A program made the translations under genes and the position numbers. 64,000 bases of DNA from Manis javanica (taxonomy: Eukaryota; Chordata; Mammalia; Pholidota; Manidae), in NCBI RefSeq assembly GCF_040802235.1, contig NC_133172.1, positions 60,519,613 to 60,583,612 on the forward strand. Direction: 5' to 3'. Positions 54,736 through 64,000 of the stretch are shown here, one piece after another (position 1 is the stretch's first letter; each line of letters starts with the position of its first letter). The notes beneath the pieces are model-generated. The model did no database searches and had not been told where the DNA came from. It worked only from the letters and a program-made list of their open reading frames with translations.

Positions 54736-55179
54736 TGCTGTGTGTGCGTGCCTGCTGTATGTCAGGTCCTGTCCTGGGCACTGCGGAGTCATCAGTGCAC
54801 TAGATAGGCAAGGGTTTTCTCATGCAGCTGAACACCTTTTGCAGGAGACAGGCAATGCCCAAAGTAAAGGAGAAAATATGAGAGTGGGTGCGGCAGACAA
54901 ATTCACACAGGGCGGTGAGAGGGACTGGGCGGCTGCCTTAGCTAAGTGGGTGGGACAGCGTCTCTCTGAGGAGGGGGCATTGGAGCTGAAACCTAAATGA
55001 CCAGGGGACAGACATGCAAAACCACTTCCCTGGGGGAGGACAGCATTCTAGGTGGAGAGACTAGGAAGTGAGAAGGCTTGATTCAGGAGGAGCTTGAGGG
55101 ATAGCTGCCTGTGGCGCATGCCGCTCAGCTACCAGCCCTCTGGAATATTCTTTGGCTCGTCTTATGCCCCCTCCCCCTT

Positions 55180-55510
55180 CAAAGACAAGGTCTGTTAAAG
55201 TTCTAACCTCCAGGACTAAATCTGACCTCATTTGGAGCTGTGTTGCTGCAGACGGAGTTGGTTAAGATGAGGTCACACTGCAGCAGGTGGGCCCCTGGTC
55301 CGAGATGACTAGTGTCCTCCTAAGAAGGCGGTCTTATGAAGAGGCAGACCCATGGGGAGAAGGCCATGTGAAAATGTCCTCAGAGATTGGGGTGATGTGC
55401 CCACCGGAGGCTGGGAGGGAGGCTTGGACCAGGTTCTCTCTCTGAGCCCTCAGGAGGAACAACTCTCCCGGCACACCTGGAGTAAGGCCAGAAGCCCTCA
55501 CGACTCTGAG
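55180..55510 (+). repeat. MLT1-type (ERVL-MaLR) LTR fragment
   Basis: 'gttaagatgaggtcacactgc', 'gactagtgtcctcctaag', 'cccatggggagaaggccatg', 'ctctgagccctcaggaggaac' and 'ccggcacacctgg' follow the MLT1 order. Confidence 0.7.
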
Positions 55511-56019
55511 GAAAGAGGGCCTGTAGCCCGTGACTGGTGAGTGGGGAGAGGGATGCAAGGTGTGTAAGGCCGGGCCCCCTGGCCCCAACCCTGGATAGCC
55601 CGTAAGGACCGGCCCAGCTCAGGGCTGCCCATGGGTCTCACTGAGGCCCTCAGTGAGTCTCTGCCTGGTCCTGAGCCCGCACCTCCTGTCCTCGGCCTGG
55701 TTCCTGAAGGTGCTGCTGATGCCCCCATGCAGCAGAGCTCCCCCAAAGTCTGCTTCTGGGAACCTGAGCTGGAACTGCTGCTTTGCAGGGGCTTGACTAA
55801 AGCTTCCCCAGTCTCTGTTTCTTGGTTTGCAAAATGAAACCTCCTCTGTGAGGAGGAGCCTGCCTCACAGAGCCACCTGCTGGGAGGGTAAAGTGAGGCA
55901 CTGAGGCTTGACCACCCTTCACTCCATCCACGGCCTGTTAGGGGGATGGTACTGGCCAAACGCTCCTGAAAATCCTGGCTTACAGGCCTCCCTCTCCTCG
56001 GACCAGAAGCTGCCTGGGG

Positions 56020-56150
56020 TCAGCTTCTTTCATCCATCCATTCATTCACTCATCCCATCCCACCTCCTTCCATTCATCCATCCATTCATTCACTCATCCT
56101 ATCCCACTTCCTTCCATTCATTCATTCATTCATTTACTCATGCCATCCAC
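56020..56150. repeat. (CATT/CATC)n array with a higher-order duplication
   Basis: A block reading catccattcattcactcatc...cttccattc occurs twice in tandem and is followed by a purer (CATT)n run. It is the second such array within 1.7 kb. Confidence 0.85.
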
Positions 56151-57261
56151 TCTGTTTCATTTTAAGCATCCCATCCTCATTCATCCCTTTCATTCCCTGT
56201 ACTCCACTTGCCCAGGTATTTACTCCTTCCCATCTTTTTATTGAACTAAATCCATATTTTCAGTTCTTACTCTGTGCCTGTGACGTTGCAGGCACTGGTG
56301 CTCAATGGGATTGCTGTGCGGCTGCATCCCTGGCCACTGGGGCAGAAGGTGGCACCTGGCTCAGCTGTTCAGATGTGTGGGCCGTGTGTGTGGGGGTGTG
56401 CATACATCTCTCTCAGGACCGGGAGGGGTTGCCCTGGCCAGCCCTCTCTTTCTTGGTTTCCACCACTTTTAGGAGAGCTGAGTGTCACGAGGCAGCAGGT
56501 CAGGGGTGACTTTGGTCAGATGGCCAGCCTCGTGGGGATCTGATTCCAGACACGGACCTAATTGGAGCTGATTAATGTGAATAAGTGAACTGCCCCAAAG
56601 CAAAAAATTTTACAGTCTCGCAAAATTTTCTATTCCTTTGGGTAGGCCCAACACCCTTTTCAATACCAAAGACTTAACTTGATCATTTTACATTGGTAAC
56701 TATATAATTTGTAGGAACATGGAAAAGCATGGGAGAACAGAAAGGGGGAATTCATGGTGACACCCGTCAGATAACCAATGTTAGTATGTTAGTGTGTATT
56801 CTACACATGGTCTATGCACACACACAAAAAAATTATGCAAAAATTAAATACACTATACTGTCTGTTGCAGAATACATTTTTATTTCTTAGCAATATATTA
56901 TGAACCTTTCCCCAAGCTAATAAATAGAACTCTGCATCATTCCAATAGGTCATGAAATTCCTTATCTGCAGATATGTGATTCTCTTAGCTAAGTCCTTAC
57001 ACTTGGACATTTGTCCTCAAAACCCCATGTTTTATGATTATGCACTGTGGCGATGGGTATCTTTGAGCGTGCATCCTTGTTGCTATTGCTCAGCAAACCA
57101 GGCGGAGGGAATAGATTAAAGCCGGACAAACTCTAGCCAAGTAATGGCCAATTTCAGTTTAATAAGGTAGAAATTAGTTATGAAGACCACCTAGTGTGGA
57201 ACCAGACGGGTGTTATTCCTCCTTTAAACACCCGACTCTTTCACTGCAGCGCTGGCTGCTT

Positions 57262-57274
57262 CCAGCAGGGGGCG
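57262..57274 (+). promoter_or_regulatory. candidate CTCF site
   Basis: CCAGCAGGGGGCG, a perfect CTCF core, in a short CpG-containing island (57240-57320) within AT-rich surroundings. Binding is inferred. Confidence 0.55.
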
Positions 57275-58180
57275 TCGCGAGCCAGTCCTACGTCAGCCCT
57301 TGACCAGGGCCCGGGCTTGGTGACTGATGGTCAGTTCCAGTCCCCCCTGGACATTACCTGGGGCTCCTAGGTTTCTCAGTGTCTGTTGGCAACTCCAACT
57401 CAGATAAATATCCCTCCTTCCCTCTCTCCTCTCATTTCTCTCTTTCTCCCTCCTACCTTCTGCCTCTTTCTCTTAGTTTTTCTGGAAATTCAGCTGTGCC
57501 CACTTTACCCACCTGGACCAGTTTTCCAGGACTACGTTAGACACGCTCATTGAGAATCTGGGGATGCTGCTTCTGCATGGCTAGAGGGCCAGGCCAGGGT
57601 TAAACAGTACCTATGAGGCTGTTTCTTATTACCAAGGAAACTGCCACATTTTATCCCGGGGTGGGACGAGGAAGCTGAGAGAGCCGGGCTGCAGGGGCAG
57701 GGCTGGGAGCAAGGTGCGTGGCGCTGGTCCTGTTCAGGGAGCAGGTGGTGCTGGAAGCAGGTAACAGCAAAGCCGCGCAGGTTGAAGAAAGTGGTTCCGT
57801 GGTTCAGGGTGTGGCTGAGAGCCTCACCCACTTGTCCTCCCAGGTCCTGCCACCTCCTTCTTTCCCCAACCCTGAGGGGGTCTGGGCCCTGACAACGGGA
57901 AGCAGGATTTAGTGGGGAGCAGGGAAGGGCATTCAGGAAGGAGGTCGGGGCTCCATTGAAGGTGAGTTACGGCGAGCAGAACCGCGCTGCCCCGGCATCA
58001 GACACGTGGCACCCAGGGAGGCCTCACTACCGGGAAGACGCTCAGAGAGAGCCGGAACAGGAGCAGAGCAGGGGCGGGGACACTTCGGCCAAGTCCCGGG
58101 AGGAAAAGCTTTCCCCAGCTGGGTGGTTGTGTCCAGGTGGAACCCTCGAGAAGCCAGAGCCCAGGTGATTAACGGTACCC

Positions 58181-58194
58181 GTGTGTGTGTGTGT
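58181..58194. repeat. (GT)n run
   Basis: Seven GT dinucleotides in a row. Confidence 0.8.
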
Positions 58195-58299
58195 GGTCCA
58201 GGTCTTGGGGGTCAGGTGATCTGGGGCTCATCTCCATGATGAGATGTCAGGGCAGCAAATGATAGACAGTACCCCCCACCCCCACCTCGGGCGACAAGA

Positions 58300-58470
58300 T
58301 CTGATTATAATGGAGCCAGCTCAGCGGTTAACCAGCCAGGTGACCTTGGGCAAGCTATTTCTGAGCCTCAGTTTCCCCATCAGTGAAATGGGGAAAATAA
58401 CAGTACTTGCTCATAGACCTATATGGGCTCAGGGAGTATGTGAAGTTCTCGGCTCAGAGTAAGACCCTGT
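58300..58470 (+). repeat. MIR SINE
   Basis: 'aaccagccaggtgaccttggg', 'cctcagtttccccatcagtga' and 'aatggggaaaataacagtact'. Confidence 0.8.
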
Positions 58471-60129
58471 GGGCACGATTACTGGCATTTCTCCCAGTGG
58501 GAGTAATCATTACCGTAACCATCATGGTCCTGTGCCCTGACCTGTCCCCCAGTGTGTGCAGAGTTCACAGCTTCCCCACCGGAGGGCTGAAGCCACCCCT
58601 GGGGAATAAGAGGTGTGGGCAGCAACAGGCGGGTGTTCAACAAGGACCCCTCCCCTGGTGTCTTCCCCCTGGAAGCCCTCGGCATCCGGGCTGCTGCCTG
58701 CCTCCCGGGGGCGAGGTGGGGAGCACCTCTGCATAGCAGCAGCTCTTCCACACTGAGCTTCCAACTTTGGGCACGACTGCTCGCCGGTGCCTGTCACAGT
58801 GACACACACGTCTCTGCCCCAGGTGGGCTCGTCATTCACCCGCTCCTGTCTGACGTCGGGCTCCTTCTGGCTGATCTGCAAGCCGGCGATCAGCCTTGGC
58901 TTTTGTTTTCCCAGCGCCTCTGTGATGTCACTGCCGTGCGCCCCCAAATCATAAGCACCAAAGACTCACCTTTGGGTTCCCTATAAAGAGATGACCATGA
59001 TTTATATTTAATAAACCTGCTGATTCTGTGCCATGTTCTAGGCAGAGCACTTCCTGTGGGTTTTCTCTTTAATTTGCACAGCAGCCTATGGGGCAGCTGC
59101 CACTATGAGGCCATCTGATGGACAGGCTGGGGGCTCAGAGGGCTTGTGCACTTGGATGTCTCTGTGACTTGGACAGAGCCTCAAACAGCGGCTGTGTCTC
59201 CTCCGTGGCTCCAGCATCACCAGGCAGCCTTCCTGTGTGTTGTTTGGCTTCTTCCTAGTGACCCCAGATCCTGGGCTCAGAACCACGCCCCCCTCCATCA
59301 TCCCCCCAACCCCTGGGGGCAGGGCATTCGCATCTTGTAATTGTCAGGCTCTGAGTCACCTCACTCTCTCAGCCTTTCTATAGCCCTATAACCAAGTCCC
59401 TGCATTAGTCCCTCTGTGTTAAATATCCATCATTATTTCTGTTTTCCTACTGAAACAGAACCTGTGCCTTTGTAATATGAAAAACAAATAAATAAAAGTT
59501 CGAAGAGCTGCTGGGGGCTGATTCTTGAGGAATGGATGAGAGGAGGCTGGGACAACAGGCACCCCAGGCAGTCACCTCTCCGACCCACCTCCAGGGCTAG
59601 GGCCCTGCATGCCCAGCCAGGCAGAAATCGCTTTCTGAATTAATACTCCTGCCACACTGTGATTTACAACAGGACAGCTTGTTTTTGCCAAATGATAAAT
59701 TAATTTGCACCAGGCACTGAGAATAAGGGTCAAGGAGTCTTTCTCTTCTTTTTTCAAACTGCTGCCAAGCTGAAGTGTTCCCCGAGGTCCTGCCAGGAAG
59801 TCCAGGGTGTCTTGTTGTCCCTGGTGACTGCCCCTGGCCAAGGGGCCTGAGCCACCCACCCTCAGGGCGGAAGGAGGAGAAGGAAGGTTGGCGTGGAGTG
59901 ATTGTATGGGTCCTGACAGTGTGTCCCCTTGGTCAGACAAAACCCAGTCAAGCCCTCAGTCTCGGATGAGCCCCTGGCTCCGGGGACAGCGGGCCACTGG
60001 GCAGATCAGAGCCCTGAGCGCTCAGGTAGTGATGGACGTTTGCAGAAAACGCTGATCCCGATCAGGCCCCCCCACCAGGGCGGCACCATCGCTTCCCCAG
60101 GAGGCGACGGGCCCCGCGCCAAGCCAGAC

Positions 60130-60325
60130 CTGGATCACATCCTGGTCCCAGCCTTTGGAATCAGGCCAGTGCTGTCTTCACTTCTCAGCCTCAGCTTCCT
60201 CTTCTGACAAGTGGGGGATAATGTTGTAGTAGCTGCCTCAAAAGCTGAGGATTAAGGAGAGACCTGCGTAAGGTGGCGAGACCTAGCACAAAGTGTGGCA
60301 CGTAATAGGTGCTCAAGAAATGTGA
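60130..60325 (+). repeat. MIR SINE
   Basis: 'cctcagcttcctcttctgac', 'ggataatgttgtagtagctgc' and 'cacgtaataggtgctcaagaa'. Confidence 0.75.
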
Positions 60326-61839
60326 GTATCCATATCCTCTTTCCCCTACAGTCTCTGCTCCATAGATGCTCATCAACCCGGGTGGATGTGAACCTGTATA
60401 TCAGTCAGGATGCGCTTGGTGGTCAGTAGCAAAAAGCTCCAACTCAGTAGGCTAAATCCTAAGGAAGATTGGTTTGTCCCATGTAAAGAGATGCCCAGGT
60501 AAGATAGCTCCAGGATGGACCCAATTCAACAGTTCAGCAATGTCTCAGTTCACCAGGGACTCAGGTGTTGCTTTTTTCCATGCTGTCATTTCAGTGTGGG
60601 CCTCACTCTCCAACTGGCTCCCCTCACGGTGGCAAAGTGGCTGCTGCATATCCTGGCATCGCATTTTGACTGGGCAAAGTCCAGACACATGGAAGAACCA
60701 CCACTTTCCTGCATGTCTCTTAGGTGTGAGGACCACTCAGAAGCGCCTTACCTGACTTCCCCTCACACTTCATTGGTCTAGATCAGATGACAGACCCAGT
60801 CCTGAACCAATCATCAATAAAGGGGGTGGGATTGGGAATACATGATTAGCTTAGGTCAATCATCTGGGTGGTGAGGACTGTGGGGGACTCAGCCACCCTG
60901 ATCACTAGGTGAAATCTCCTAGAAATCCTGCTCCATCCACCCTTTCCTCCGCTTCCTCCCCTTATCTCGGGATACAGCTGAGAGCCTTCTTCTTATCCCT
61001 CAAGAACCTCCTGCAATTGCAGTCGAGCAGAATGGGGACTGAGGCTGGTGGCACTTGCCTGGAAGGTTCTTCCCACCTCACCCTCCCCTGGACTTGTGGG
61101 GCCCCTCCTCACCTCTGGGTTTAGATATGGACACTGGACACTGCTCCTCACACCCTCCCTAGAGGGTGACCCCATCCCATGTGTCACCCCACTATCTCTC
61201 AGACTCTTGTGCCCTCACAGCATTTAGCCCCATTGACCTGTGCCTCCCAGGGGATTGTCCCCTCCCTGACAGAGGGGATCTCTCTCACATGTTACGCAGG
61301 CCCTACTGTGCGGCAGGACTGTCACCAGGGCCACCTGTGGTCCAGGGTAACCCAGGAAAACACCGGATGAGGCCGGTGTATAGGAACATAGGATGCATTT
61401 ACTTCCCTGGCAAGTTAAGAGTTTCCCCTGGGGAAGGGTTTGTGAAGTCTGCTACTCACTTCCCAGGCCATGTACCAGCCGAAGGGAATGTCCCGACATC
61501 TAACTGTCCTGGTGTCCGAGCTCTGTTTTTGTGTTTTTGGTAGTGACATCCTTAGCAAACATCATTTTGGGTGGCTTTTCCTGGCCCAGGTTTTGTGGCA
61601 CCAACATCAGTATCTCCCTGGATCGTCTGACCTTGACCCTCCCCCATGAGGCTGACCTTGAGCCTCCGCCCTGACCGCAAGACCAGGAGAGAACGAAGGA
61701 GCAGCCAGTAAGCAGGGGGCTGAGTGCCCGGTCAAAAGAAGCTGCCCCACGCAGGCGTCCGGGCTGTCGCACTTTCTGCCCCGGCGTCGGGGTGGGGCCC
61801 GGAGAGCATCAGGGTGTTTCTGCTCTCCTGGTCCTCTTT

Positions 61840-62210
61840 AGTTTTTTCAGCTTTATTTTTATTGAGGTAAATTTCACATTTAAGAAGTGCCCGATTTGGT
61901 GGCATTTGGTTCACTCACAAGGTCATGCAACCATCACCTCTGTTTGGTTCCAAAACATTTCCATCGCCCCCGCGAAGGGGACCCTTTGCCCGTTAGCAGT
62001 TGCTCCCTGTCCCCTTACACGCCGGCCCCCAGAAACCACCCATCTACTTTCTGTCTCTATCGATTGGCTTCCTGGGTTCTTCTCCGTCTAACTTCTTTTA
62101 TTTTGATATAATTCAAGCTGAGAAAGATGGTGAGCATACTGTAAAACTTCTATTTACTCTTTACCCAAACGCTGCATTTTACCCCATTTGTTTCATCACC
62201 TACTCTGTTT
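61840..62210. repeat. Old L1 (L1M-type) 3' UTR fragment
   Basis: 'tttttattgaggtaaatttcac', 'caaggtcatgcaaccatcacc', 'gttccaaaacatttccatcgc' and 'cagaaaccacccatctactttc' are a textbook match. Confidence 0.8.
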
Positions 62211-64000
62211 GAACAGTGACTCTCCACACCTACAATATGTTCAGGACAGGATGGTTGACAATATTGGAGTAGTGCTGGTGACACTGAGGACAGGTCACAC
62301 TATGCCCACCACGGGCTCAGTGACCCAGCCTGCTGTGGCCTGTGCTTTACAGACGAGGAGAGAGGCCTTGAGAAGACAGAGCGATTCACAACACTCACAG
62401 GGCAAAGCAGGAGAGGAAACTTAGACTTCGGAGCCCTTAGCCTGGGGTTCGTGCTTCTTGGCAGTTTATTACAGGCTGGTGGTCTTTTGTTTTTTGTTTT
62501 CTTTTAACCCTGTGTGTGTGGTATGACCATGTGTGCGTGTGTGCGTGAATTAGTAAATCTGTCCCATGTTCCTATACATACAGAAAAGTGCACTGAACAT
62601 ATGTGGACAGTTTATGGAGAACCATAAACCAACATGCTAGCTCCACTCTGTTTCACGATAAGATGCTCAGCGCAGGCGTTCTCAGCAGGGGGAAGACTCT
62701 GCCCCCAGACTAGGGGGCGTTTGGTACTGTCTGGAGACATTTTTGTTGTCATGGTGGTGGGGTGGGGGAAATACAGCTGGCCTCTAGCAGGTGGGGACTA
62801 TCCTGCAGAGCGCAGAGAGCCCCAATTTCAAGGGTGCTGAGGAGAAGCGGGCAGAGGGGGTATGCGGGTCCCCAGCTCCTGGGATGCTGTTGCACAGGCA
62901 GTGGCTGTGGGATGGGGGCAGGAGTTCCTGCAGGGATTGGCATCAGTCCAGTCAGGTCCAGGGGTTTGGTGCCAGGTGGTGGATGACCCTGGCATTAGGA
63001 AGGCCCAGCGAAGTCATCTGGGCAGGAGCTCTGTGTGGGGAGTGTGGGCGTATCCATTTAGCCATTCAATGAATGTTCACTGAACTCCTACTATGTGCCA
63101 AGTGCATAGTAGGTAAGAAAGAAAAAACCAAAAACCATCATTGCACAATCCCTGCTTGTAGAGTCCTTGTCATCTTGGGAGAGTCACACCTTGTCACAAA
63201 GAAATCTCACTTCCACATTGGCTTACATGGGTCCCGTCAAGCAGAGGGACACGGGGCCATGAACGTCTGCTCTAGGGGAACAAGCTGGTCCCCAGAGCTG
63301 GGAATGCTTCTGAGAGCTGAGATGTGAGGAAGCCTTAACAAGTATACTCAGCAAAGAAGACAGGGCAGAGCCTCAGTGAGAGGGAACAGCACATGCAAAG
63401 GCCTTGTGGCAAAGTGTGCCCAGGGCACACCATGGGAAGGCCAGTGTGCGGCAGTGGGGGAGGCAGGAGGGTGTGTGGAGGCACAGGCCCCTGCAGGTCT
63501 GGGCTTGGGGACGGTCAGGGAGAGGCCATCCGCCAGGGGGCCTGGCCCTGGCTTCTCATTAGAACCAGATGGGAGATTCTGGAAACAGCCAGCTCTGATG
63601 TCATTCATCCCAGTTCTGATTTATTTGGTCTGGGCTAGACCTGGGTGTGGGTGTGGTTGAAACCGCCTGCCGAGGTGGACGCTAAAGAATGAGCAGCCAG
63701 GCTGAGAAGGGCTGGGCTATTGTCCTGCTTGTGCTGACAGGGCCATAGTCGGGCTTCCTGCCTGAGAGGTGGGACACGGGGCGGGAGTGGGGGTTTCCCA
63801 ATCAAATTCGCTTTTGGGGGAGAAACAAAAACAAGTGGCCACATTGAAAACCTTACTTTGGGGGTCCTAGTCTTACGGGAAAAAAATAAGAGAAGCCCAG
63901 CAAAGGCTTAGCCCAGCAGCTAGAGGGGCGCTCAGTCGGCTAGCAAGGTGTCGGTCTCAGCTGGGGAGAAGTGGGCGGAGGGCCAGGCCAGCCTTCAGCC

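Larger units (their letters stand above)
40383..64000. other. Region upstream of KCNG4: no coding gene supported
   Basis: 23.6 kb to the right edge. In human the next gene is WFDC1, tens of kb further; I found no WAP-domain exon here. The KCNG4 non-coding first exon could lie in this stretch but I could not place it. Contents are MIR, L1, MLT1, MER5, tetranucleotide arrays and one good CTCF motif. 47825-48400, 50320-51480, 51500-52640, 57900-61780 and 62200-63900 show nothing beyond short chance frames, a few MIR pieces and scattered old repeats. Confidence 0.6.

Noticed and set aside
54236-55000. 254-codon plus-strand frame
   Set aside because: Most of it is the CATC tetranucleotide array, giving a repetitive His/Pro/Ser peptide.
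61840-63900. Search for the first exon of WFDC1 near the right edge
   Set aside because: No signal peptide exon or WAP cysteine pattern was found; in human the gene lies further away.

Overview
This is a nuclear genomic window from a placental mammal. It holds three spliced genes in the order and orientations known from human 16q24.1: TAF1C (minus, 3' part cut off by the left edge), ADAD2 (plus, complete coding region) and KCNG4 (minus, both coding exons). Splice sites, codon phases and protein similarity agree for nearly every exon. The non-genic sequence is made of old mammalian repeats (MIR, L2, old L1 3' ends, MER5-type DNA transposons, MLT1-type LTRs) plus three copies of one younger-looking LTR. 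I saw no primate Alu, rodent B1/B2, carnivore, ruminant or horse SINE, so I leave the order of mammal open.

Layout. 1-7.2 kb: TAF1C, an RNA polymerase I SL1/TIF-IB subunit, coding exons 2-12 running right to left, with a CpG-rich first exon and promoter near 7.0-7.2 kb. 7.3-10.8 kb: repeat-rich intergenic DNA. 10.85-17.77 kb: ADAD2, with CCAAT and GC boxes upstream, ten coding exons and a clear poly(A) signal. Its first intron holds what looks like a decayed Mutator-like DNA transposon. 17.8-29 kb: intergenic, with an inverted pair of LTRs, a third LTR copy and two candidate CTCF motifs. 29.5-40.4 kb: KCNG4, a modifier (silent) voltage-gated potassium channel subunit, two coding exons separated by a 9.2-kb intron. 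40.4-64 kb: no coding gene that I can support; old repeats, tetranucleotide arrays, a CTCF-like motif and a few AT-rich unique stretches that could be regulatory.

The genes are functionally unrelated neighbours: housekeeping Pol I transcription, a male germline dsRNA-binding protein, and a neuronal channel modifier. The most interesting points are (1) a stretch of TAF1C that is coding in human but appears here as an 80-bp GT-AG intron that removes an internal frameshift; (2) the Mutator-like remnant with three contiguous 15-bp terminal motifs and transposase-like coding traces; (3) tandem in-frame acceptors 51 bp apart in ADAD2 exon 3; (4) an inverted LTR pair just downstream of ADAD2; and (5) a lengthened KCNG4 C-terminus. 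Comparisons with human proteins are from memory and were not checked by alignment software.
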